This document shows, piece after piece, positions 1 through 7,280 of a stretch of 46,520 bases of DNA. The position numbers and the translations under genes were made by a program. The stretch's first letter is position 1; each line of letters opens with the position of its first letter. The stretch is from an uncultured Eubacteriales bacterium (GTDB lineage: Bacteria; Bacillota; Clostridia; Christensenellales; CAG-1252), in assembly GCA_902797685.1 (NCBI GenBank), contig CADBTQ010000051.1, forward strand, positions 1 through 46,520, written 5' to 3'. The notes beneath the pieces are model-generated. The model did not search any database. It was not told where the DNA came from and worked only from the letters and a program-made list of their open reading frames with translations.

Positions 1-2
1 AA

Positions 3-164
3 GGTAGTGGTACCGAACAAGGTAGTGGTACCGAACAAGGTAGTGGTACCGAACAAGGTAGTGGTACCGAACAAGGTAGTGGCACCGAGCAAGGCGGCGG
101 TAACGAGCAAGGTGGAGGTACCGAGCAAGGCGGCGGCAACGAGCAGGGAAGCGGCACGGAAGAC
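3..164 (+). repeat. 18-bp tandem repeat encoding Gly-Ser-Gly-Thr-Glu-Gln
   Basis: Nine consecutive 18-bp units lie in the reading frame of the flanking gene. The first four (3-74) are identical (ggtagtggtaccgaacaa); the next five diverge increasingly, but mostly in ways that keep a Gly-rich hexapeptide ending in Glu-Gln. The unit is a multiple of three, so copy-number change would lengthen or shorten the linker without a frameshift. The array probably extends upstream of the window. Confidence 0.9.
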
Positions 165-1877
165 AATCCCGGCGAGGGGACGGGCGAGCCGCAAGAGAGG
201 AGCGTGTTCGTGGGCAAGCGATTCAATGCGGTTTCCGTCAGCATCCCCGACAACACCGCGCTCGAATCGGAGTTTGAGGGCGCCTATCTTCAACTCTATG
301 CCGACCTCAATTTCGAGTGCGTCAGCGGGCTCGGCTGTATGCTCGGTCACTACTCGGCATACGGTTCGACGTCGGGCAGAGCGGTCCTCAACACGATGAA
401 GATCTATAAGGACGGATTCTTTGATTACGAGCGTGCCGAAAGCATGGAAGAGTGGGAGATCACCCTCTCGGACGGCGTGTATACGCTCGAGTTCGGCATC
501 GTGATCGACGACGAGTATTATGAGGTCGAGATCCAACTCGAAGAGGCGGGCGAAGTGCGCCCGCACGACGACGGCGTTTGCCCCCTCGACCCCAACGGCT
601 ACGGCATCGACACGCTGTATCAGGTCTCGCACGCGACCTGGAACGGTGTTTTCCAAGGGGAGAGACTGTTTGACGAGATCGGCAACTTTACGGTCGAGTA
701 TGCAAGCAACGGTCGGACCTATCCTTTTGAGGGCGCCTTCCAATACGATTATTACAAGCTCAACGACAACGACCGCATCATCTACGAACAAAAGACGTTT
801 GAGGCGGACGAGCAAGGGCAATACGAGTTTGTCGCTTACTACGCGGATGGCGAGGGCGGCTGGCGCAATATGGGGGCCGCGTATTTCGATCTTACCGATT
901 GGTGGGATACGTATACCGGGGCGATTCCCGCCGAGTTTTTGAAAGCGAATTACAACTCGATCTCGCACAACTACTCTATCGGTCAATTCAAATACACCCC
1001 CGTCGGTCAATCGCAAATCACGATCACCAACTTCAAGGCGTGGTTTGAAAACAATCTGCTTATGAGAGTGGAATACACCAAAGACGGCGAGACGTTTACG
1101 TTCGTCTATTCGGATTACGGCGACACCGAAGTCGAACTTCCCAACGTCCAAGGAAGTGATAATCCCGGCGAAGACCCCGGCGAAAACCCCGGTGAAAATC
1201 CCGGCGAAGACCCCGGCGGCGACGAACCGAACGGAGGTGACGATCCCGAGCCCGGCGACGAGCCCGGCGACCAACCGCAAGATCAAAAGGTGTATATCTC
1301 CACCAAATACCCTGCGGTAACGCAAATGGAGTTTGCAATCGGAATGATGAGGGATCACGTTGACGAGGACGGCTTCGAGTTTTCGGTCGTGACCAGCGAC
1401 GGCGACGAGGAGACGACCATCACGTACAAATTGATGATGGATAGCGACAAGATGGTCGTTTACGTCGATCAAGACGGCAAGGAAAGTGTCACCGAGTTTG
1501 TGAAAGCCGATCAAGAAAGCTTTTATGCTTATTCGTTCGACGGCGAAGTATGGTCTTGCGAAGAGGTCGCATACACGGACGCCCAAGGCGATCAAACGAG
1601 CACGTTGCTGTCTATCGCAAACGATATATTCGGTCTACTGTGGATCGGCGACAATTATTACGACATGGAGTTTGACAGCGTTGAGACCGTTAGCGACGAT
1701 AGAGACGCGGACGCTTACGACCTTACGACGAGTATATATTCGCTCTCCGTCGTCGTCGATCAAGAGACGGGCGCAAGATTGTTGTTGCTGATGAAGAACG
1801 CCAACGGCGGCTTGATCATGGCGCAGTACGTGACGAGTTTCAAAGAGGCTGCGACGTTCCCCGATTACGAGGTCTAA
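3..1877 (+). CDS. Surface protein of unknown function with repetitive linkers (5' partial)
   Basis: This open frame enters from outside the window, so the N-terminus and any signal peptide are not visible; 624 residues are seen. It begins with a low-complexity Gly-Ser-Gly-Thr-Glu-Gln linker encoded by the tandem repeat. A globular region rich in Tyr, Asp and Glu follows (about residues 65-385), then a second linker of NPGEDPGE type (about 387-425) and a second globular domain of about 195 residues. Spaced beta-rich domains joined by acidic, Pro/Gly-rich linkers are typical of cell-surface or lipid-anchored proteins of Gram-positive anaerobes. No catalytic motif was recognised. A methionine at 204 is internal, because the frame is open upstream of it. 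Two terminators follow. Function unknown. Confidence 0.75.
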   Translation, partial: GSGTEQGSGTEQGSGTEQGSGTEQGSGTEQGGGNEQGGGTEQGGGNEQGSGTEDNPGEGTGEPQERSVFVGKRFNAVSVSIPDNTALESEFEGAYLQLYADLNFECVSGLGCMLGHYSAYGSTSGRAVLNTMKIYKDGFFDYERAESMEEWEITLSDGVYTLEFGIVIDDEYYEVEIQLEEAGEVRPHDDGVCPLDPNGYGIDTLYQVSHATWNGVFQGERLFDEIGNFTVEYASNGRTYPFEGAFQYDYYKLNDNDRIIYEQKTFEADEQGQYEFVAYYADGEGGWRNMGAAYFDLTDWWDTYTGAIPAEFLKANYNSISHNYSIGQFKYTPVGQSQITITNFKAWFENNLLMRVEYTKDGETFTFVYSDYGDTEVELPNVQGSDNPGEDPGENPGENPGEDPGGDEPNGGDDPEPGDEPGDQPQDQKVYISTKYPAVTQMEFAIGMMRDHVDEDGFEFSVVTSDGDEETTITYKLMMDSDKMVVYVDQDGKESVTEFVKADQESFYAYSFDGEVWSCEEVAYTDAQGDQTSTLLSIANDIFGLLWIGDNYYDMEFDSVETVSDDRDADAYDLTTSIYSLSVVVDQETGARLLLLMKNANGGLIMAQYVTSFKEAATFPDYEV

Positions 1878-2036
1878 GCCGAAGAGCCTGCGTGTGGCGG
1901 CTGGTGCGACTCTGAAAAATGGGAGTACGACGAGGAAGAACGCACGCTCACGTTATATGTGTTCGACGAAGGCGAATGGCACACTGCCGACGCTTTCTCC
2001 GTTTCGGAGGACGGTACGCTCGTCGTTTTGCGCTAA
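1878..2036 (+). other. In-frame open extension after the stop codon (possible C-terminal remnant)
   Basis: Directly after the TAA at 1875-1877 the same frame stays open for 52 more codons, ending at a second TAA (2034-2036). The translation is acidic and beta-like, with the same composition as the upstream protein (for example WEYDEEERTLTLYVFDEG and a VSEDGTLVVLR ending). It resembles the end of a lipocalin-like or META-like domain whose first half is missing. It could be a nonsense-truncated C-terminus, a decayed domain, or a readthrough extension. It has no start codon or ribosome site of its own. Confidence 0.45.
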
Positions 2037-2055
2037 GCGTTCGACCCGATTTTGC

Positions 2056-2081
2056 AAAGCCGCGCTTGGGCGCGGCTTTTT
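2056..2081 (+). terminator. Rho-independent terminator
   Basis: The arms AAAGCCGCGC and GCGCGGCTTT form a 10-bp stem with a short loop, followed by a T tract. It lies about 20 bp after the second stop codon of the upstream frame. Confidence 0.85.
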
Positions 2082-2094
2082 GCGTGGAGCGAGG

Positions 2095-2124
2095 AAAGGG
2101 GGCGCGGTCGGTCCCTTTTTTTTT
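2095..2124 (+). terminator. Second, weaker terminator in tandem
   Basis: AAAGGG and CCCTTT can pair around a 12-nt GC-rich loop, followed by a run of nine T. It probably backs up the terminator just upstream and insulates the next promoter. Confidence 0.5.
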
Positions 2125-2159
2125 GAAACAAGGGGCGACGGTTTCCTTTCGGTTGCGTA

Positions 2160-2188
2160 TTGACGAAAGGCTTGGCTCGTGTTACAAT
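2160..2188 (+). promoter_or_regulatory. Sigma-70-type promoter of the CDF gene
   Basis: TTGACG (2160-2165) and TACAAT (2183-2188) are separated by exactly 17 bp. The predicted transcription start falls at about 2195, at the ATG (2196). No Shine-Dalgarno sequence fits between them, so the mRNA is probably leaderless. The TTG at 2160, which would open a longer frame, is the -35 box. Confidence 0.7.
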
Positions 2189-2195
2189 TATTAAG

Positions 2196-3050
2196 ATGAA
2201 ACAGCGCATTCGTACGTCAATCATATTGCTGGCGGTGGGTGCGGCGCTCAGCCTTGGGCTGGGAATTGCCAAACTGTACGTGGGACTGCATACCAACAGC
2301 GTGTGTATCATGATCGACAGCACCAACAGCTTTTTCGATACGGTCACCACCCTTACCGCCGTGGTGGCGTTTGCGTTGCTCCTTGCCCCGCGTTCCGCTA
2401 AGTATCCGTACGGATGGGGGAGAGGAGAGTACCTGTCGGGCGAGGTGGTCGCCGTGGTGACCGTCGTGATGGGCGTGGTGTTTTTGCTGCAATCCCTCAA
2501 TCGCCTCGCTATGCCCGAGCCCGTGTGGTTTGGGTGGGAAAACCTGATGATCATGATAGCCGCCCTCGTCGTCAAGGTGGGGATGGCGATCGCCTATTTC
2601 CTGTTTAACCGTAGGCTGCACTCGTCGGTGCTCAAAGCCATCGCGCTCGATTGCTTTTTGGACATCGGTATCACCACCGTGGCGGTCGTGTCTTTTGCCG
2701 TTTCGCCTTTGACGGGGTACGCGGTGGACGCATGGCTGGGCATTGCGGTCAGCGTCGTGGTGGCGATCTTTGGGCTCAAAGCGGTGTGGGACAATCTGCG
2801 CCCCCTGTTGGGGTACGGGGATCTATCCGCCGAAAAGCAAGCCCTAAGAGAGGTCTTGGACGGCAAGGCGGAGATACTCTCGGAGGAGTGGCACGACTAT
2901 GGGTATCGTGCCAAAGTGGGCACCGTCACGGTGGCGGTGGGCAGCGAGGATATAGCGGCGGATACCGATACTTGGTCCGCCGAGATACAAAACAATACAG
3001 GCGCGGTCGTGCGTTTCGTCGTCGTCCGCAAAGGAGCAGAGCATGAGTGA
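2196..3050 (+). CDS. Cation diffusion facilitator (CDF) family metal transporter
   Basis: A 284-residue membrane protein with about six hydrophobic segments and a short cytosolic C-terminal domain, matching the CDF family, which exports divalent metals in exchange for protons. The family landmark HPYGHGRxE appears as YPYGWGRGE near residue 77. The transmembrane metal site normally has HxxxD or DxxxD in helices 2 and 5; here the pairs are N44xxxD48 and D152xxxD156. From family knowledge, Asn/Asp-rich sites are associated with manganese or iron rather than zinc, so a Mn-type exporter is possible but unproven. The C-terminal domain is short and lacks an obvious His cluster. The ATG at 2196 was chosen because it sits just after the promoter. 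The stop overlaps the next gene by 8 nt, so the two are translationally coupled. Confidence 0.8.
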   Translation: MKQRIRTSIILLAVGAALSLGLGIAKLYVGLHTNSVCIMIDSTNSFFDTVTTLTAVVAFALLLAPRSAKYPYGWGRGEYLSGEVVAVVTVVMGVVFLLQSLNRLAMPEPVWFGWENLMIMIAALVVKVGMAIAYFLFNRRLHSSVLKAIALDCFLDIGITTVAVVSFAVSPLTGYAVDAWLGIAVSVVVAIFGLKAVWDNLRPLLGYGDLSAEKQALREVLDGKAEILSEEWHDYGYRAKVGTVTVAVGSEDIAADTDTWSAEIQNNTGAVVRFVVVRKGAEHE

Positions 3051-4521
3051 ACAAGATAATTTGACTCCAGAGACTCAACCCGAAGAGCCCCAAGAGCAGG
3101 AAGTCGCGCCCCAAGAGGAAGCGCTCGAAGAGGAGCAACAGGGCAAAGGCAAACGCAAAAAGAAGGAGAAACCCACCAAAGAGCAACGTCGCAAGAGGAC
3201 GATCAGAGGTTTGGTGATCACGGCGATCGTCGTGAGCTGTATCATCGTGCTCTTCGGCATCCTCGCCATCGTCAACGTGACGGGCGTGAGCGCGCTGACC
3301 AAGCAAGCGCAAGCGTTTGCGCAAGTGGACTATGCGGGCGCGCAGCTTACCCCCGACCGCGACGCGGACGGACTGTGGTATTTTGAGACCGACCGCGAGT
3401 TTAAGGTGATGCAACTGACCGACGTGCACATCGGCGCGGGCTTCGCTTCCCAAAAGAAGGACGCTTGGGCGATGAACGCCGTGGCGACCATGATCACCCA
3501 AGAAAAACCCGATCTCGTCATCGTGACGGGCGACATCGCCTATCCCGTGCCCTTCCAGGCGGGTACCTTCAACAACCTCAACGCCACCAAGATCTTCGCC
3601 AATATGATGGAGAAACTGGGGGTGTATTGGACGTTTGGTTTCGGCAACCACGACACCGAGGCGTACAGCATGTACACGAGAGAGGATATCTGCGACTACT
3701 ACGCCGAATCCCGCTTCAAATACTGCCTGTTCCAAGCTAACGGCGCTAACGAAAACCGCGAGGACTTCGGCTTTGGCAACCACATGATCAAGATCAAAAA
3801 CACCCAAGGGTTGACCACCCAAGTGTTGAGCATCTTCGACAGCCACAGCTACACCGACGGGGACGCTTTCGGCGCCTTGTGGAAATACGACAACATCCAC
3901 CAAAGCCAAATCGATTGGTACAAAGAGGGGATCGCGGACATCAACGCCGCCAACAAGGCGATCGATCCCATCTGCGAGCCCGTCAAGAACTTGGCGTTCT
4001 TCCACATTCCTCTGCGCGAGTACCGCAAGAGCTGGGCTGCCGTGCGCACTTGGTGCGAAAACAACAAGTCGGACATCAACTGGTTGAGCGACTACGCCAA
4101 CGCCTATCCCGAAAACCCCGTCGCCATCAACGAGGACCTCAAATTCGTGTACGGCGTGATGGGTGAAAGTGACAAGAGCAAAAACGGGGAGCGCACCTGG
4201 GGCGTGTACTGCGGCGTGCCCGACGCCACCCTCTATCCCGTCGTCGACGGCGTGGAGCAGGACGGCGTGTTCTTTACCACCGGTCTTGCCAACGGCATGC
4301 AGGGTATCTTCTGCGGTCACGACCACTACAACAACTTCTCCATCGAGTACAAGGGTATGCGCTTGACGTACGGTATGAGTATCGACTATTTGGCGTATCC
4401 CGGCATTTGGAAGGAAAAGGTCCAACGCGGTTGCACCGTCATCACCGTCAACCCCGATGGCTCCTTCAACAACGAGCCCAAAAACTACTACGAGGACTAC
4501 ACCGTCACGCAAAAACACTAA
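3043..4521 (+). CDS. Membrane-anchored calcineurin-like metallophosphoesterase
   Basis: A 492-residue protein. The first ~50 residues are acidic and then Lys/Arg-rich, followed by one transmembrane helix at about 55-77, which places the catalytic domain outside the cell. The metallophosphoesterase metal-binding motifs occur in order: QLTDVHIG (about 125-132), VTGDI (about 161-165), GNHD (about 201-204), a lone His in FFHIP (about 321) and CGHDH (about 424-428). These bind two metal ions and hydrolyse phosphoesters; the substrate cannot be told from the sequence, and cell-wall, nucleotide or lipid-linked phosphates are options. The ATG at 3043 follows AAAGGAG inside the end of the CDF gene. 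Co-expression with a metal exporter may be incidental, although the enzyme needs divalent metal. Confidence 0.88.
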   Translation: MSEQDNLTPETQPEEPQEQEVAPQEEALEEEQQGKGKRKKKEKPTKEQRRKRTIRGLVITAIVVSCIIVLFGILAIVNVTGVSALTKQAQAFAQVDYAGAQLTPDRDADGLWYFETDREFKVMQLTDVHIGAGFASQKKDAWAMNAVATMITQEKPDLVIVTGDIAYPVPFQAGTFNNLNATKIFANMMEKLGVYWTFGFGNHDTEAYSMYTREDICDYYAESRFKYCLFQANGANENREDFGFGNHMIKIKNTQGLTTQVLSIFDSHSYTDGDAFGALWKYDNIHQSQIDWYKEGIADINAANKAIDPICEPVKNLAFFHIPLREYRKSWAAVRTWCENNKSDINWLSDYANAYPENPVAINEDLKFVYGVMGESDKSKNGERTWGVYCGVPDATLYPVVDGVEQDGVFFTTGLANGMQGIFCGHDHYNNFSIEYKGMRLTYGMSIDYLAYPGIWKEKVQRGCTVITVNPDGSFNNEPKNYYEDYTVTQKH

Positions 4522-4783
4522 GGCTTGCAAATGCGAAGTGCGCTTCGCGCAATGAGATAGGCGGTGCCTATGATATACCGCGCAGCGGTATGATCTATTT
4601 GGCAAGCCAAACACGATATACGATTCGTAGTCGTATGGCGGATCGAACTAACGGATACCAAAATATCCCTCGACGGGCTCATCCCGTCGAGGGATATATC
4701 CTATTGGCGCAATGCGGCGATCATCATGGCGCAGCCGTATATCATAGCCGCAGGCTATACGCTACGAAGATGCTATGGCTTCG
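4522..4783. repeat. Hairpin array between convergent genes (copy 1)
   Basis: There is no gene here. The stretch is a chain of short inverted repeats separated by ATGATAT/GATATA-like spacers: ATACCGC/GCGGTAT (4575-4591), TTTGGC/GCCAAA (4598-4611), a unit around 4617-4635, and a perfect 15-bp stem with a CTCAT loop (4663-4697). Further degenerate units follow to 4783. The same ATACCGC/GCGGTAT unit occurs twice in the array at 24608-24912. The long stem may act as a terminator in both directions, although it has no T tract. Confidence 0.7.
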
Positions 4784-5497
4784 CTAATAGCAGTATTTGA
4801 CCTTGAAAAACTTTTTGCCGCCCTCTTTGGCGCCCGAGAGGAACACGAGGTCGTCCTCTTCGTGGATAGCCACTTCAAACTCCTCGTCAAACCTCGCTTC
4901 GCCCGCATATTCGGCGGCGACGAGGCGGGGCACTTTGCCCTCTTTGGCGTGACGAGTCAGATCCTCGGTCAGATCAAAATACTTGGTGTTGGTCAAATGC
5001 CCGTTGATGTCGGCGTAGCTGTAGGGTACCCGAAAGGACACTTTCCTTTCTCCCTCCACCGCTTTGAGCGGTCGTGGCAGGGGATATTCGGTGCCCGTCA
5101 CGATCCCCTCGACCGAGATGCCCTCGTCGTCGGGAAAGATCATACGGCGGGACTCGACGTCCATCAGCATCCATACCGCGCTGCCTTTGGCGATCACGTC
5201 GCCCCCCTCGTCCGTCATCTCGTAATAGCGGGGAAACATGACGTGCATGGTTTTGCCCGCCCACGAGGACAAAACGACCTTTTCGTCGTAGACGGGCAGG
5301 CGTTTGATCTCGGCGTGTTGCATGGTGACCACCCACAAAAAACCTCTATCCAAGGTCTTGGCGCGCCCCGCTCCCAGTATCTCGGTATGGTGGATGGCGG
5401 CTTCCTGCATAAAGGTAAAGAGTTTAGACACCCTCAAGCGCCTAAACATATCTACGTCCGAACTCTGTATGACGTACTCTTTGCGGTAGACGTCCAT
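4784..5497 (-). CDS. Acyl-ACP thioesterase (double hotdog fold)
   Basis: A 237-residue protein, the usual size for bacterial acyl-ACP thioesterases of the plant FatA/FatB type, which release free fatty acids from acyl carrier protein. Two hotdog halves can be made out, and the catalytic-type motif DINGHLTNTKYFD, with its conserved Asn-x-His and downstream Asn-Tyr, lies at the start of the second half (about 166-178). An opening Y-x-V-x-x-x-D-V-D block matches the family start. It is the last gene of a minus-strand operon, 3 nt after the ACP gene, so the carrier and the enzyme that unloads it are produced together. No clear Shine-Dalgarno site precedes the ATG, which suggests translational coupling. 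Substrate chain length is not readable from the sequence. Confidence 0.88.
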   Translation of the reverse strand: MDVYRKEYVIQSSDVDMFRRLRVSKLFTFMQEAAIHHTEILGAGRAKTLDRGFLWVVTMQHAEIKRLPVYDEKVVLSSWAGKTMHVMFPRYYEMTDEGGDVIAKGSAVWMLMDVESRRMIFPDDEGISVEGIVTGTEYPLPRPLKAVEGERKVSFRVPYSYADINGHLTNTKYFDLTEDLTRHAKEGKVPRLVAAEYAGEARFDEEFEVAIHEEDDLVFLSGAKEGGKKFFKVKYCY

Positions 5498-5500
5498 AGT

Positions 5501-5752
5501 TTACATTCTGTCGTAGAATGCGTTGACCACGTCCCCCACCGTAAACAGTTTGTTCCACAATTTTTGGGGTACGCGCACGCCCAAATTGGCTTCGAGACGG
5601 CAGATAATGAGGGTCATGCCCATCGAGTCCACGCCCGTGTCGGTGTTAATGACCGTCTCCTCGGTGAGGGGAGTGCCCTCGAGATCGGGAGCGCACTCGT
5701 AAACGGTGTCGGTGATGACCTTCAACAATTCTTCTCTACTCATTTTCGCCAT
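5501..5752 (-). CDS. Acyl carrier protein (stand-alone, pathway-specific)
   Basis: An 83-residue acidic protein with the phosphopantetheine attachment motif VDSMGM; Ser43 would carry the 4'-phosphopantetheine arm. The length and helix pattern fit a free-standing ACP. The motif DSM differs from the DSL of most primary fatty-acid-synthesis ACPs, and the gene lies between an acyl ligase and a thioesterase rather than next to fab genes, so I infer a specialised carrier. The start is set by GGAGG inside the final codons of the upstream ligase, 3 nt between stop and start. It needs a phosphopantetheinyl transferase for activity, and one is encoded at 14916-15506. Confidence 0.92.
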   Translation of the reverse strand: MAKMSREELLKVITDTVYECAPDLEGTPLTEETVINTDTGVDSMGMTLIICRLEANLGVRVPQKLWNKLFTVGDVVNAFYDRM

Positions 5753-5755
5753 GTG

Positions 5756-7102
5756 TTATTCCTCCGATATATGGATTTCCCACCGCTTGACTTTGCCCGT
5801 GGCGGTGCGAGGCAGTGGGTAGTCGACGGTGACGACTTTGCTGATTTGTTGGGCGCGAGGCAAGTTCTCCATGACCGCGCGAAGCGCTTGGGTGATCGCT
5901 TCCTTTTGCTCCTTGGGCGCTTTGATCACCAAAACGGGTCTGTCGCCTAAGAGTACGACGGCAAGGTCGGGATTGCCGAGCGCTTTGATCAACGCCCCTT
6001 CGTATTCGGGCAAAAAGATCTTGGTGCCCGAGGGCAGGACCAGCATCTCCTTTTTGCGCCCCGTGACGTGCAATCTGCCGTCTTGGTCCAAAGTCCCCAA
6101 GTCGCCCGTGTACAGCCAGCCGTCTTTGATGGCTTGAGCGGTGGAGACGGGGTCTTTGTAATAGCCTTGCATAAGACACGTGGGCGCCCAAATAAGGATC
6201 TCGCCGTCAGGGGCGATCTCGATACGATCGTCGGGGCAGATCTCCATAGCGCGCGGGTCGCCCCCCACGCTTAGCGCCACGCCCGAACTGGTCTCGGTGA
6301 GTCCGTAGCCGAAACTGACCCGCTTGCCCATCGCCTTGACCGCGTCCAGCATGGGTTGGGGACAGTCGCCCGCCCCCACCAACACGGTGTGAAGAGCGGG
6401 GTTGAGCAGGTTGTTTTTGAGCAAAAATCCCAATAGCATGGGTACGACCGACACCACGGTGGGCTCGAAGTACCCAAAGTCTTGGGCGATATAGCGCATA
6501 CCGCGCCCAAGCGCCACCTTAGCGCCCGAGGCCAGCCCCCACAACAGGCTGCAAATAAACCCGAACACGTGGGACAAGGGGAGCAAGCACAGCAAGGTAT
6601 CTTCCCTACCCAAGGGCAGCTTGGCGGAGCCGTTGTAGGCGCTCGCCAACAAGCTTTGCTCGCTTAGTACCACCGCTTTGGACGAGGACGTGGTCCCCGA
6701 GGTAAAAAACAACACGCGGCTTGCGTCCTTTTCCACCCCTTGGGTAAGGAAGGGGCTAAACTCACGCACCGTGTCGGGATCGTCCGCAAAAAGACTGTCC
6801 ACGTCGGCGGCGACCAACTGGTCGGCGACGATCTTGTCGCTTTGCCCTTCGTCCAACATCACCACCTGCATTTTGGCGCCGATCGCCGCCAAGATCGTGA
6901 CGACGGTGGGCAGAGTGGGGTTGCAAAAGACGCCTATCGAGGTCTTTCCCTCGGATTGGAGCGAGGCTTGTCTATCTTTGACAAGGGCAAGCAGATCGGC
7001 GTAAGAGACGGTCTCTTTGCCTTGTCCTTGATCAAAGATCAAAGCGGGAGAGTCCTCTTGCGCGTAGTGACCGAGCATTTGTTCAAACGAGGAAAATCTC
7101 AT
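5756..7102 (-). CDS. AMP-forming acyl ligase (acyl-CoA/acyl-ACP synthetase family)
   Basis: A 448-residue member of the adenylate-forming ANL superfamily. The P-loop-like motif FFTSGTTSSSKAV, the GYGLTETSS motif, the YTGDLGTLDQDGRL block and the C-terminal PRTATGKVKRWE with its catalytic lysine appear in order. Such enzymes activate a carboxylic acid with ATP and pass it to CoA or to an ACP thiol. Because the next gene downstream is an ACP, transfer to that ACP is the likely role (inference). It is somewhat shorter than typical FadD enzymes (about 500-560). The frame opens at 7132, but the ATG at 7102 is preceded by AAGGAGG with 5-nt spacing and was preferred. First gene of the ligase-ACP-thioesterase operon, divergent from the PAI-like gene. 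Confidence 0.88.
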   Translation of the reverse strand: MRFSSFEQMLGHYAQEDSPALIFDQGQGKETVSYADLLALVKDRQASLQSEGKTSIGVFCNPTLPTVVTILAAIGAKMQVVMLDEGQSDKIVADQLVAADVDSLFADDPDTVREFSPFLTQGVEKDASRVLFFTSGTTSSSKAVVLSEQSLLASAYNGSAKLPLGREDTLLCLLPLSHVFGFICSLLWGLASGAKVALGRGMRYIAQDFGYFEPTVVSVVPMLLGFLLKNNLLNPALHTVLVGAGDCPQPMLDAVKAMGKRVSFGYGLTETSSGVALSVGGDPRAMEICPDDRIEIAPDGEILIWAPTCLMQGYYKDPVSTAQAIKDGWLYTGDLGTLDQDGRLHVTGRKKEMLVLPSGTKIFLPEYEGALIKALGNPDLAVVLLGDRPVLVIKAPKEQKEAITQALRAVMENLPRAQQISKVVTVDYPLPRTATGKVKRWEIHISEE

Positions 7103-7207
7103 ACCCACCTCCTTAAGCGTAGTTGTCACCATTTTAACATAGATTTCGCCTCTTGGGTAGACCTTTTGTCACTTTTCCGAAAAAATAATATTCTTAAAAA
7201 AGGGGTA

Positions 7208-7236
7208 TTGCAAATTGCGGTCGCGTAGTGTATAAT
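7208..7236 (+). promoter_or_regulatory. Strong promoter of the PAI-like gene
   Basis: TTGCAA (7208-7213) and a consensus TATAAT (7231-7236) are separated by 17 bp. A leader of about 38 nt follows, with GGAGG at 7268-7272, 8 nt before the ATG. Confidence 0.85.
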
Positions 7237-7280
7237 TGAATTGATAGTTTATATCAAACATCAAAACGGAGGAATATTTC

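Noticed and set aside
1-164. CRISPR-like array
   Set aside because: The 18-bp units are directly adjacent with no spacers and lie in a coding frame.
7-399. Open frame translating the tandem repeat as Val-Pro-Asn-Lys repeats
   Set aside because: It is the wrong frame of the 18-bp repeat. The Gly-Ser-Gly-Thr-Glu-Gln frame runs on into a 624-residue protein.
4522-4783. CRISPR or insertion-sequence remnant
   Set aside because: There are no direct repeats with unique spacers, no transposase fragment and no terminal inverted repeats; only varied short hairpins with a common AT-rich spacer.
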